The notes below the pieces were generated by a model, which saw only the letters and a list, made by a program, of their open reading frames with translations, ran no database searches and was not told where the DNA came from. The position numbers were made by a program, and so were the translations under genes. Below are positions 1-8,083 of a DNA stretch of 64,000 nt, in pieces. This DNA comes from UBA6115 sp964629345 (GTDB lineage Bacteria; Bacillota; Clostridia; Christensenellales; Aristaeellaceae), in assembly GCA_964629345.1 (NCBI GenBank), contig CAZVSG010000001.1, positions 1-64,000 on the forward strand. Reading direction: 5' to 3'. The stretch's first letter is position 1, and each line of letters begins with the position of its first letter.

Positions 1-949
1 TGATGCAGTAGGCGAAGAAGATCGTCGCGCTGACGGGAACGATGGACTTCACCGTCTTGGACAGGACGCCCGCCACGGCCGGAAGGTTTGTCTTGACCGC
101 TTTGCCGGCGATGAAGAGGACGTAGAGTGCCGCCAGGCCCGGCGTGAACAGCAGCACGCTGCTGGACAGGCTGCTCGCCCCTGGGCCGAGCCGCGCGGTG
201 AACAGCGTGCCTTTCAGCTGCGCGTCCAGGAAGAAGGGCAGGAAGATGATGACGGCAAGCATCAGGGAAGCCCAGCCCGCGCGGATGGCGGGGCCGAACT
301 TGGGCACTTCGCCCGACGCCATCGGGGCCACCTTGTACATCCTGCAGAATACGTATAGGGTTACCGCCCTTTGCAGGATAAACCAAATCGCGATGCCCCA
401 GACGACCAGCCAGAAGTTGGACATGGTGTACTCGGGCGCGAAAGCGGCCAGCGTTCCGAACGACGCGGTGATGACGCCCGCGGGCGGGATCATGTTGCCC
501 ATCGTGGAGGCGCTCATCTCGACGTTCGCCGCCAGATAGGAGGGGAATCCGGACTTCTTCATGGCCGGGATGGTGAACACGCCGGTCGCGGCGACGTTGC
601 CGGCGCCGGAGCCCGACAGCGCGCCCATGAAGGTGGAGGCGATGAGGGATACGTAGCCCGCGCCGCCGCGGAAGCGGCCGAAGATGGACAGGATGATCGT
701 GATCACCTTGTCAATCACCTTGGTATAGCCGAACACCTGAGCGGCGGTCAGGAAGCCCACGATCGCGTAGAAAAGGGTATTGGTCGAGGTCTGGACGACG
801 TACTTGAAGATGTTGGACCACTGGCCGGTGATCGCGATCATCACGATATAGCCGACGAGCATCGCCTCGTAGATGGGGCGTTTGAGCAGCACGAACACTG
901 CGGTGATGACGCCCAGCAGGATCAGCAGATAGGTAATCTCTATTGGCAT
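1..949 (-). CDS. TRAP transporter large permease (DctM-like), 3' end cut by window
   Basis: The gene starts at ATG 947-949 behind GAAAGGAG and runs off the left edge, so about 316 residues are visible. The protein is strongly hydrophobic and carries the TRAP large-subunit signature GSGAGNVAATGVFTIPAMKK followed by ASTMGNMIPPAG, which also occurs in the fused TRAP permease elsewhere in this window. TRAP large permeases import organic acids driven by ion gradients and need a solute-binding protein; none is visible here, so it may lie beyond the edge. It is the last visible gene of the operon that starts with the AtuA-family gene, 58 bases after the symporter. The substrate is unknown. Confidence 0.8.
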   Translation of the reverse strand, partial: MPIEITYLLILLGVITAVFVLLKRPIYEAMLVGYIVMIAITGQWSNIFKYVVQTSTNTLFYAIVGFLTAAQVFGYTKVIDKVITIILSIFGRFRGGAGYVSLIASTFMGALSGSGAGNVAATGVFTIPAMKKSGFPSYLAANVEMSASTMGNMIPPAGVITASFGTLAAFAPEYTMSNFWLVVWGIAIWFILQRAVTLYVFCRMYKVAPMASGEVPKFGPAIRAGWASLMLAVIIFLPFFLDAQLKGTLFTARLGPGASSLSSSVLLFTPGLAALYVLFIAGKAVKTNLPAVAGVLSKTVKSIVPVSATIFFAYCI

Positions 950-1007
950 CGCGTCAGTCTCCTTTCAGATCTGTCATGCCGGCGGGCCTTTAACAGGGTC
1001 CGCGCGG

Positions 1008-2453
1008 TCAGGATGACTTTTGTGGAAGGGGGTCCTTTTTGCCGTTTTTCCAAATCAGGCTGAAAACAACCGTGGTGATGAGTGCCGTGATGATGGCGAT
1101 ATAGGTTTCATTGAGGGCCGGATGGATGGGGAACCTGCCGGTGATCCCATTGTAGACGACCCAGATCCCGCCGACCGCAGCGGTTGCCAGCATGCCGGCG
1201 ACCGCGCCTCTTTCGGACGCGCTTTTCCAGTAGATGCCCAGCAGCACGATGACAAACAGCGCGCCGCGCATGGAATACGCGAAGTAGACGATGTCCAGCA
1301 CCCGCAGGTTCAGGCTGTTGAAGAGGATGGCTACAGCTGCGCAGATGACGCCCGACACGGCGGTGGTCACCCGCGAGAACCGGAGCACCTCTTTCTCCGT
1401 CGCGTCTTTCTTGATCACCCCCTGGTAGATGTCTTTGGTCAGCATGGTCCCGGACGCGAGGATGATAGGGGATACGGTGGACAGGAAGGCTGACAGGAGC
1501 GAGTCCAGAACGATGCCCCCGGCAACCGGGGAAAGGTTCATCATCAGTGTGGGAAGAGCCAGCTTGCCGTTGGTCACGACGTTCCCCGCCGTATCCAGCA
1601 GCGTGCCGTTGAGGGACATGGTCTTTGAAATCATCCCGAGCAGCGCCGTGAACAGCCCGAAGGGTGCCGCGACGAACGCAGTGATGATGGCCGCCTTCCT
1701 GGCCGAGGGAACGTCCCTTGAGGCCAGGATCGGCTGGATGCCGGCCTGCGCGGTGCAGGCGCCAAGCAGGGATGCGATGACCCAGGAGGACACCTTGCTG
1801 CCGCCGATGGCGGTCATGCTGAAGTAGGAGGGCGGAAGCGCCGACACGACCTGGCCGATGCCCCCCACTTTGCTCAATGCGAGGATGATGGCCAGCAGGA
1901 TGCCACCGTACATGAAGAACAGGTGCATCACGTTGGTGTAGGCAACGGACTTCATGCCCCCGATGAGCGTGTAGACAATGAAGACCGCCGCGAAAGCGAC
2001 GATGGAGATGTTGAAGTCAAGCCCCATCAGTGACACGCCCAGGCTGCCGGCCGCGATCATCTGCGAGATGCCGACGGCCAGCATGACGAAGGTCAGAAAG
2101 ACGCTGGACACGGTGCGCGCCTTTACACCCAGGAACTTGCCGATGATGCCCGGGACGGTCACGGTATTGAGGCTGCGGTAGAGCCTGGCGAACAAGAGCG
2201 CGAGGAAGATGACCCCGATGCCGTTGGCAATGGTATACCAGGAACCTGACAGGCCAAAGTCAAAGCCATATTCCGAGACTCCGGTCGTTGAAGTGCCGCC
2301 CAGCCATTCGCCGGCCGAGGCGCACACGACCATGGTGATGCTCAGCCCGGCGCCGTGAAACGACGCCGAGCCTTTCCCGCCGCAGCCGGACAGCATGCTG
2401 ATGGCGACGGTGAGCGCGAAATATGCGATGATGATGATCAGCTGAACGGACAT
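1008..2453 (-). CDS. Sodium:solute symporter family protein (SSS/SSF)
   Basis: This 481-residue protein is made of about 13 hydrophobic segments and fits the usual size of the sodium/solute symporter family. The helix around LLSAFLSTVSPIILASGT matches the region that binds the coupling sodium ion in this family. It begins at ATG 2451-2453, 21 bases after the DUF4387 gene, and is followed by a TRAP permease. Two secondary transporters of different type in one operon is unusual. The substrate cannot be read from sequence; the AtuA context suggests an organic acid or a related carbon source, which is inference. Confidence 0.85.
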   Translation of the reverse strand: MSVQLIIIIAYFALTVAISMLSGCGGKGSASFHGAGLSITMVVCASAGEWLGGTSTTGVSEYGFDFGLSGSWYTIANGIGVIFLALLFARLYRSLNTVTVPGIIGKFLGVKARTVSSVFLTFVMLAVGISQMIAAGSLGVSLMGLDFNISIVAFAAVFIVYTLIGGMKSVAYTNVMHLFFMYGGILLAIILALSKVGGIGQVVSALPPSYFSMTAIGGSKVSSWVIASLLGACTAQAGIQPILASRDVPSARKAAIITAFVAAPFGLFTALLGMISKTMSLNGTLLDTAGNVVTNGKLALPTLMMNLSPVAGGIVLDSLLSAFLSTVSPIILASGTMLTKDIYQGVIKKDATEKEVLRFSRVTTAVSGVICAAVAILFNSLNLRVLDIVYFAYSMRGALFVIVLLGIYWKSASERGAVAGMLATAAVGGIWVVYNGITGRFPIHPALNETYIAIITALITTVVFSLIWKNGKKDPLPQKSS

Positions 2454-2474
2454 GCGCTCTTACGCTCCCTCACA

Positions 2475-2801
2475 TTATTCTTCGATCGGGATCTCAACAT
2501 CCAGAAGGGGCGGGTACTGCTGACAGCCGAACACATCGCCTTCGCCGAAGGATCCGGAGGGACGGAGGCGGTTGATGGTGAATTTGATCGCGTAGCCTGG
2601 ATCGAACTCCACAAAGTCCGCGATGCGGCTGTCGGGGATCCCGAACAGATTGGCGACGAACGCCCTGTTGAACACCTTGCTCTTCTTGACGGCCTCGTAT
2701 TTCTCGGGTTCCCGGAAAATGATGTCAAAGGTTATCCTGTCGGTGCCGGCATTCTTGCTTCGGATGGTTTTGGCAAGGTCGACCAGTTTGACCATTTTCA
2801 T
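2475..2801 (-). CDS. DUF4387 family protein
   Basis: The product is a 108-residue protein beginning MKMVKLVDLAKTIRSKNAG, the normal opening of DUF4387 proteins. I chose ATG 2799-2801 rather than an upstream start because AAGGAGG lies eight bases before it and because it leaves a 13-base gap to the AtuA gene. DUF4387 genes are regularly found next to AtuA/DUF1446 genes, and some proteins carry the two domains fused, so the two products probably act as one enzyme or complex. The reaction is not known. Confidence 0.8.
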   Translation of the reverse strand: MKMVKLVDLAKTIRSKNAGTDRITFDIIFREPEKYEAVKKSKVFNRAFVANLFGIPDSRIADFVEFDPGYAIKFTINRLRPSGSFGEGDVFGCQQYPPLLDVEIPIEE

Positions 2802-2814
2802 GTCTTCTTCCTCC

Positions 2815-4185
2815 TTATTCGCCGATTTCGACCATTTCGATGGGGAAGAGCTCCAGCGGGTCATCCACCGCGACGGTATGGTTGAGGGTCCACTCGCAGG
2901 CGAGGGATACTTCCACTACTTCGTCCAGGATGAAGGCGGCCGTTCCGGCGGTGCCTTTCACCTCGGGCAGGCGCGCATAGAAAATCTGTCTGGTGGCGAT
3001 CAGGGTGACTTCTTCCGCGATTTTCTTGTCTTCTGCTACGCCTTCAACGACGACCAGCAGCTCGTGCGATTTGGTTTCCTTGATCGGTTCAAGGTCGCCC
3101 ATGACGCCGTTCTTGCCGAAGATGCGGTAGCTCAGCTCATAATGGGTATCCGGGAAGCGTTCCCTGACCTGGGACTTCGCCCAGTCGATCACCTTGTCGA
3201 TGTGCTTGATGGTGTAGGGGTCGCGGATGCCGGCCATGCCCAGGTAACGGTAACCGACGATGGCGGAGCCTTCGAGTTTGACCTTGACTTTCCCCTCGAT
3301 CGGAATGAACTTCGGGTTGGTGATGCGGCAGGTCTTCTCGTCATACTGCTCGTAGACGCACTCGCTCATGTCCATCATGCCGCCGGCGACGTATTCATAG
3401 TAGGGGTTGGTGCGCTCATACATGGCGTGCCCTGCTACGGATGCGATGGTGCAGCGCTGGAACGGAGCCATCGCCGTCACCTTGACGTCGTCCTCCGTAA
3501 TGGTGCCGATGACGGATTCCTTGGCGCCGTATGGCTCCGCACAGAAGGATGCGCACTCGAGAACCTTGCCGGTATAATAGGCGATATTCTCCGGAAATCC
3601 CTCGTAAATCGCGGCACAGGCAAATACGCACGCGTCGCTTGAGCGGCCGCCGATGATCACGTCAGCACCCATTTCAAGCGCCTTGATGTAGGGATGGACG
3701 CCTGCCACGGCCACGATCCTCACTGTTCGGTCCAGCTCTTCAAACGTCAGGTTGGGACGGCTGTCAAGCCCTTCGATCTCTTCGCCGTTCTGCATCTTTT
3801 TGCGGAGATATTCCTTGTCGACTTCAGAATAGAAGTAGGCGAGCTTGAATTTCTTGAGGTTATGCTTTTTTGCCATATCGCGGATCATGCAGACGTACAT
3901 GTCCACGCGGCTGTTGGTCCCGGTGTCGCCGGCAGAGCCGACGATCATGGGAACGCCCTGCTCGCGGGAGGCCAGCAGCATCAGCTCAAGGTCATGGTAC
4001 TGGTGGTTGGGGTGGCTGGCGCACTTGTCCATGCCCAGGGGGACAGGGCCGATGTCGTCGCTGCCGGAATCGCAGCAATAGTAGTCGGGCTTGGTTGCCG
4101 CCCCGAGCCGGAAGCTCTCCTCCTTGGTGGGAGCAAACCCGAGGTGACCGTTGGGGGAAATGATACGCAATACTTTTTTAGCCAT
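2815..4185 (-). CDS. AtuA/DUF1446 family acyclic-terpene-utilisation-like protein
   Basis: The 456-residue product belongs to the DUF1446 (AtuA) family, named for a protein needed for acyclic terpene use in Pseudomonas. Recognisable blocks are the GSAGDTGTNSRVDMY stretch near residue 85 and MGADVIIGGRSSDA near residue 175. The start ATG 4183-4185 is preceded by AAGGAGGATACC. It is the first gene of an operon with DUF4387, a sodium symporter and a TRAP permease, behind a strong promoter with an operator-like palindrome. A real terpene substrate is not implied; family members sit in many catabolic loci. Confidence 0.8.
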   Translation of the reverse strand: MAKKVLRIISPNGHLGFAPTKEESFRLGAATKPDYYCCDSGSDDIGPVPLGMDKCASHPNHQYHDLELMLLASREQGVPMIVGSAGDTGTNSRVDMYVCMIRDMAKKHNLKKFKLAYFYSEVDKEYLRKKMQNGEEIEGLDSRPNLTFEELDRTVRIVAVAGVHPYIKALEMGADVIIGGRSSDACVFACAAIYEGFPENIAYYTGKVLECASFCAEPYGAKESVIGTITEDDVKVTAMAPFQRCTIASVAGHAMYERTNPYYEYVAGGMMDMSECVYEQYDEKTCRITNPKFIPIEGKVKVKLEGSAIVGYRYLGMAGIRDPYTIKHIDKVIDWAKSQVRERFPDTHYELSYRIFGKNGVMGDLEPIKETKSHELLVVVEGVAEDKKIAEEVTLIATRQIFYARLPEVKGTAGTAAFILDEVVEVSLACEWTLNHTVAVDDPLELFPIEMVEIGE

Positions 4186-4210
4186 GGTATCCTCCTTATT
4201 CTGGCATGAT

Positions 4211-4228
4211 GTTATGTCCTGTCATAAC
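4211..4228. promoter_or_regulatory. Operator-like palindrome O1 for the AtuA operon
   Basis: The sequence GTTATGTCCTGTCATAAC has six-base inverted arms (GTTATG and CATAAC) around TCCTGT. It lies just downstream of the -10 box of the AtuA promoter, over the expected start of transcription. It matches 12 of 18 positions with the palindrome at the promoter of the GntR gene (5108-5125), including the whole TCCTGT core, which is what an autoregulating GntR repressor would need. Confidence 0.6.
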
Positions 4229-4239
4229 ATGTTATACCA

Positions 4240-4269
4240 AGTATAAGGCCGCATGAATTAAGTTGTCAA
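4240..4269 (-). promoter_or_regulatory. Promoter of the AtuA operon
   Basis: Read on the minus strand, TTGACA (4264-4269) is followed after 18 bases by TATACT (4240-4245). Both boxes are close to consensus, and the AtuA start codon lies about 55 bases downstream. Confidence 0.7.
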
Positions 4270-4302
4270 TAGTTTTTTGTAAAATTTTTTCCATAAAATG
4301 CC

Positions 4303-4327
4303 AAAAGCCGCATCAATCGCGGCTTTT
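4303..4327 (-). terminator. Terminator after the GntR gene
   Basis: Two nine-base arms, AAAAGCCGC and GCGGCTTTT, flank a seven-base loop. With A- and T-rich ends on both sides it can end transcription of the GntR gene before the AtuA promoter. Confidence 0.75.
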
Positions 4328-4362
4328 CAATGGAAATGGCAGAATTTTCTCCGGATCGGCCT

Positions 4363-5091
4363 CTACATTTCACGCTCCAGATGGAATGAATATACATCTG
4401 AGCGGTAGTAGGCGGTCTTCCACTCCAGCAGGACGCCTTTTCTGTCATAATAGAAGGTCTCCAGCACCAGGTAGGCGGGCGAGGCGTGGGTGCCGAACAC
4501 TTCCTTCATCAAAGAGGTACTGCCGATGGCCATGATCTTCTGATCGATCCGGGAGATCCCGATTCCCAGCAGATCATAGAGGTCATAGGAAGAAAAAGCA
4601 TCTCCCCGGGCTTCCAGCTCCAGCGCTTTCCGATGCACCGACTCGCTGATGCTGCTGCTCAGCCGGGATGAATAGAAAACGACCGGGGCGTTATAGACGT
4701 ATCCCAGCAGGTCCATCCTGCTGAATCCTTCGGGAAATTTGATCCGCCCGCGCTCGTCATCGGGCTGCGGCAGGAATTGTCTGACGGACGTGTGTCCGGT
4801 AACGCCCTTTTCGCTGAGGATCTCGCTGAAGCGGATGATCCGCTGGATCTGCTGCTGGATCCTGATGGTCTTGACAAAGGTCCCAATGCCCTGGACGGAA
4901 TAGACCAGGTCATCATTGATGAGCCTGCCCAGCGCTTGTCTGACGGTGATCCGGCTGACGCCGAACTTGTCGCAAAGCTGTTTTTCAGAAGGCAGCCTGT
5001 CGCCGGCCTGGTATATCCCGACCGCGATGCTTTTGGCCAATTCTTCGGCGACCTGCTGATGCATCGGGATGGATGATTCTCTGTTGATCAA
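4363..5091 (-). CDS. GntR-family transcriptional regulator with UTRA domain
   Basis: The 242-residue product has an N-terminal winged helix typical of the HutC branch of GntR regulators (AGDRLPSEKQLCDKFGVSR near residues 31-49, then VRQALGRL) and a C-terminal UTRA effector domain from about residue 90. It starts at TTG 5089-5091 behind GAGGA. It lies upstream of the AtuA operon in the same direction but has its own promoter and terminator. Palindromes of similar sequence overlap both promoters, so it probably represses itself and the operon until a pathway metabolite binds. Confidence 0.85.
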   Translation of the reverse strand: MINRESSIPMHQQVAEELAKSIAVGIYQAGDRLPSEKQLCDKFGVSRITVRQALGRLINDDLVYSVQGIGTFVKTIRIQQQIQRIIRFSEILSEKGVTGHTSVRQFLPQPDDERGRIKFPEGFSRMDLLGYVYNAPVVFYSSRLSSSISESVHRKALELEARGDAFSSYDLYDLLGIGISRIDQKIMAIGSTSLMKEVFGTHASPAYLVLETFYYDRKGVLLEWKTAYYRSDVYSFHLEREM

Positions 5092-5107
5092 TGCAAATCC
5101 TCATCTT

Positions 5108-5151
5108 GTAATATCCTGTATTATTATAGTTTTGTCCCCCTGTGCTGTCAA
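5108..5151 (-). promoter_or_regulatory. Promoter of the GntR gene with overlapping operator O2
   Basis: On the minus strand TTGACA (5146-5151) and TATAAT (5123-5128) are perfect consensus boxes separated by 17 bases. The imperfect palindrome GTAATATCCTGTATTATT (5108-5125) overlaps the -10 box and shares the TCCTGT core and outer half-site bases with the palindrome before the AtuA gene, consistent with autoregulation. Confidence 0.75.
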
Positions 5152-5215
5152 CGGACGCAATCACACATCGTGCGGATTTTCCGCTTCGGTCATCGCGAGG
5201 CAGGGTCCGGTTTGC

Positions 5216-5244
5216 TTGTGAGCACCCCCCGGTCATGCTATAAT
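5216..5244 (+). promoter_or_regulatory. Promoter of the RNA-modification/ECF gene chain
   Basis: TTGTGA (5216-5221) is followed after 17 bases by TATAAT (5239-5244), which is also preceded by TGC and so forms an extended -10 box. The first start codon lies 31 bases downstream. Confidence 0.6.
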
Positions 5245-5274
5245 CCCGGTCATGCAACGGGAGAGGGGTTTGTG

Positions 5275-6144
5275 ATGTTTTCAGCCGATGCCTGGCGGGA
5301 CTTTGAGGTGCTGGACACCGGGGAGGGTATGAAGCTGGAACGCTGGGGGGACGTCCTCCTGGCGCGGCCGGACCCTCAGGTCATCTGGCCGAAGGCGGCC
5401 CCTGAAGCATGGAAAGAGGCGGACGGCATCTACACCCGCAGCGCCGAGGGCGGGGGAAGCTGGGCTTTCCGCCGTCCGCTGCCCGAACGCTGGAGCGTTG
5501 CTTACCGCGACCTGACGTTCTACGTCAGGCCCACGGGCTTCAAGCACACCGGCCTGTTTCCGGAACAGGCCGTGAACTGGGACTGGATGCGTTCCCTGGT
5601 CAGTCACCGGCCCGGCGCCCGGGTGCTGAACCTGTTCGCGTACACCGGCGGCGCGACCGTGGCCCTCGCGATGTCAGGCGCCAAGGTCACCCACGTCGAC
5701 GCGGCAAGGGGGATGGTCGCCTGGGCAAAGGAAAACCGCCTGCTAACAGGCGCCCCGGAGGACCGCTGCCGCTTCATCACGGAGGACGCCAAGGCCTTCG
5801 TTCAGCGCGAAATCCGCCGCGGCAGCCGGTATGACGGCATCCTGATGGATCCGCCCAGTTTCGGCCGCGGCCCCGGGGGTGAGGTGTGGAAACTGGAAGA
5901 CGAACTGTATCCGCTGGCTGAGCTGTGCGCAAAGATCCTGGACGACGACCCCCTCTTCTTCCTGATCAACGGCTACACGACCGGTTTTCAGCCCGCCGTG
6001 CTGGGGAACATCCTCAGCCGGGCCATCCCGAACCGCCTGTCGGGCAGCATCAGCGCCCAGGAACTCTGCCTGCCGGTTTCCTCCGGCGGCGTGCTGCCCG
6101 CTGGGGCCAGCGCGCGCTGGCAGGCAAAAGGAGCGAAGAATTGA
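5275..6144 (+). CDS. RlmI-like class I SAM-dependent methyltransferase
   Basis: The 289-residue protein has a Rossmann methyltransferase core with the SAM-binding loop VLNLFAYTGGATVALA near residue 120 and the catalytic motif DPPSFGRGP near residue 190, as in the RlmI/YccW group of 23S rRNA cytosine-C5 methyltransferases. The N-terminal PUA domain of RlmI is absent, so the exact target base is uncertain. I chose ATG 5275 behind GGGAGAGGGG; GTG 5272 is an alternative. Its stop overlaps the start of an RluA-family synthase, which supports a role in RNA modification. Confidence 0.75.
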   Translation: MFSADAWRDFEVLDTGEGMKLERWGDVLLARPDPQVIWPKAAPEAWKEADGIYTRSAEGGGSWAFRRPLPERWSVAYRDLTFYVRPTGFKHTGLFPEQAVNWDWMRSLVSHRPGARVLNLFAYTGGATVALAMSGAKVTHVDAARGMVAWAKENRLLTGAPEDRCRFITEDAKAFVQREIRRGSRYDGILMDPPSFGRGPGGEVWKLEDELYPLAELCAKILDDDPLFFLINGYTTGFQPAVLGNILSRAIPNRLSGSISAQELCLPVSSGGVLPAGASARWQAKGAKN

Positions 6145-6884
6145 CCATTTCCGTTTATCCGCCCATCCTGTATGAGGACAACCACGTCCTCGTCGCCATC
6201 AAGCCGCCCAGGATGCTCACCCAGGGCGACAGCACCGGAGACGGGGACCTGCTGAGCCTGCTGAAGGTTTACCTGAAGGAAAAGTATGACAAGCCCGGGG
6301 AGGTCTTCCTGGGCCTGGTACACCGGATGGACCGGCCCGTCGGCGGGCTGCTGGTCTTCGCCCGCACCAGCAAGGCGGCGGCCCGCTTCGCCCTGCAGCT
6401 GAAGGAAGGCGCGCTTCACCGCGAATACGTCCTGGTCTGCGAGGGTGAGACCCCCGACCGCTTTGTCCTGAAGGACTATCTGAGGAAGGATCCCCAGACC
6501 AACATGGTCAGCGTGCTGCCCCCATTCCTCAGGCTCCAGGGCAAGGAAGCGGTGCTGTATGGCCAGACCATCGCGCACAGCGGGGAAAAGAGCCTGGCCG
6601 CGGTCAAGCTCGGGACAGGGCGCGCGCATCAGATCCGCGCCCAGATGGCGCATTTCGGCCATCCCCTGCTGGGCGACGCGCGCTACAATACCTCCCGCGC
6701 GACCGGCCTCATCGCGCTTTGGGGGATGCGTCTGAGTTTCAGCCACCCCATCACCGGAAAGGCCATGGTGTTCCTCACCACGCCGGACAACCTTCCGGAA
6801 TCCTTCGCGCACAGCCGCCACTTTGACCCTTATAAAAAGGAACTGGACCTGCTGACCCGGGTCTGGCCCGACATCGCGCCGTGA
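6141..6884 (+). CDS. RluA-family pseudouridine synthase
   Basis: The 247-residue product isomerises uridine to pseudouridine in rRNA or tRNA. The catalytic aspartate lies in HRMDRPVGGLLVFART, corresponding to the HRLD motif of the RluA family, and GTGRAHQIRAQMAHFGHPLLGD is the usual C-terminal block in shortened form here (GRAHQIRAQMAHFGHP). No S4 domain is present, as in RluA itself. The start is taken as TTG 6141, which overlaps the TGA of the methyltransferase and follows AGGAG at a good distance. Confidence 0.85.
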   Translation: MTISVYPPILYEDNHVLVAIKPPRMLTQGDSTGDGDLLSLLKVYLKEKYDKPGEVFLGLVHRMDRPVGGLLVFARTSKAAARFALQLKEGALHREYVLVCEGETPDRFVLKDYLRKDPQTNMVSVLPPFLRLQGKEAVLYGQTIAHSGEKSLAAVKLGTGRAHQIRAQMAHFGHPLLGDARYNTSRATGLIALWGMRLSFSHPITGKAMVFLTTPDNLPESFAHSRHFDPYKKELDLLTRVWPDIAP

Positions 6885-6931
6885 CCCCGTCCCGCGCGGC
6901 CGCTGACAAAAACAAAAACGGAGAATGACGC

Positions 6932-8083
6932 TTGCATACAGACCCGCCCGTGAGATATGAACTCCTGCACACCTGCCGCCAGTCCGGCGCGCGGCTGGGC
7001 GTCCTGCACACCCCGCACGGGGACGTGCAGACCCCCGTGTACATGCCGGTGGGCACGCAGGCCGTCGTCAAGGCGATGACCTCACGGGAAATGGAGGAGA
7101 TCGGCACGCAGATCCTGCTGGCCAACACCTATCACCTCCACCTGCGCCCGGGGGACGGGCTGATCGCGCAGGCAGGAGGGCTGCACCGCTTCATGGCCTG
7201 GAACCGGCCGATACTGACCGATTCGGGCGGCTATCAGGTCTTCTCCCTGGCGGAGCTGAACAGGATCACCGAGGACGGCGTGTCCTTCCGCAGCCACCTG
7301 GACGGCAGCCCGCTGTTCATGGGCCCGGAAAGCGCGATGAAGATCCAGGAGAATCTGGGCGCGGACATCGCGATGGCCTTTGACGTGTGCACGCCCTACC
7401 CGAGTGATGAACAGAAAACGCGGGCGGACATGGAGCGCACCCACCGGTGGGCGGAGCGCTGCCGGGAAGCGCACACCCGGCCTGACCAGGCCCTGTTCGG
7501 CATCGTCCAGGGCGGCTTTTACGCGGCACTGCGGCAGGAGTCGGCAAGGACGCTGGCCGGGATGGATTTCCCCGGCTACGGCATCGGCGGCCTCTCCTTG
7601 GGGGAGCCCAAGGAGCTGATGTATGACATGCTGGACGCGACCCTGCCCTGCCTGCCGGTTGACAGGCCGCGCTACCTGATGGGCGTGGGTACGCCGGACT
7701 GCCTGCTGGAGGGCGTGAAGCGCGGGGTGGACATGTTCGACTGCGTGCTGGCCACCCGCATCGCCCGCAACGGCACCGTGCTGACCGCCAGCGGCCGGCT
7801 GGTCGTTCGCAACGCGAAGTACAAGGCGGATTTCGGCCCCATCGAGGAGGGCTGCGACTGCGAGGCCTGTAAAAACTATTCCCGCGCCTATATCCGCCAC
7901 CTGCTCAACACGGAGGAGATCACGGGCGCCCGCCTGTGCAGCGTCCATAACCTGCGGCACCTCACCCGCCTGATGGAGGGGGCCCGGCGGGCCATCCGTG
8001 AGGACCGCTTTCTTACCTTTATGGCGGAATTCTATGATCGCTTTGATATGCGCGGCGCGTTCAACCGCGGGGAGAGGGCATGA
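6932..8083 (+). CDS. tgt: tRNA-guanine (queuine) transglycosylase
   Basis: The 383-residue enzyme exchanges guanine 34 of GUN-anticodon tRNAs for a queuosine precursor. Visible signatures are LTDSGGYQVFSL (substrate-binding aspartate), GIVQGG, the nucleophile region GVDMFDCVLATRIARNG, and the zinc site CDCEACKNYSRAY with a later histidine. The start is TTG 6932 behind GGAG. Its stop overlaps the ATG of the first ECF ATPase, so the genes are translationally coupled. No other queuosine genes are in the window, so precursor uptake or synthesis must be encoded elsewhere. Confidence 0.95.
   Translation: MHTDPPVRYELLHTCRQSGARLGVLHTPHGDVQTPVYMPVGTQAVVKAMTSREMEEIGTQILLANTYHLHLRPGDGLIAQAGGLHRFMAWNRPILTDSGGYQVFSLAELNRITEDGVSFRSHLDGSPLFMGPESAMKIQENLGADIAMAFDVCTPYPSDEQKTRADMERTHRWAERCREAHTRPDQALFGIVQGGFYAALRQESARTLAGMDFPGYGIGGLSLGEPKELMYDMLDATLPCLPVDRPRYLMGVGTPDCLLEGVKRGVDMFDCVLATRIARNGTVLTASGRLVVRNAKYKADFGPIEEGCDCEACKNYSRAYIRHLLNTEEITGARLCSVHNLRHLTRLMEGARRAIREDRFLTFMAEFYDRFDMRGAFNRGERA

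Noticed and set aside
6885..6931. preQ1 riboswitch upstream of tgt
   Set aside because: The 47-base gap has no C-rich aptamer loop and A-rich tail in the right arrangement, and Tgt is not the usual target of that riboswitch.
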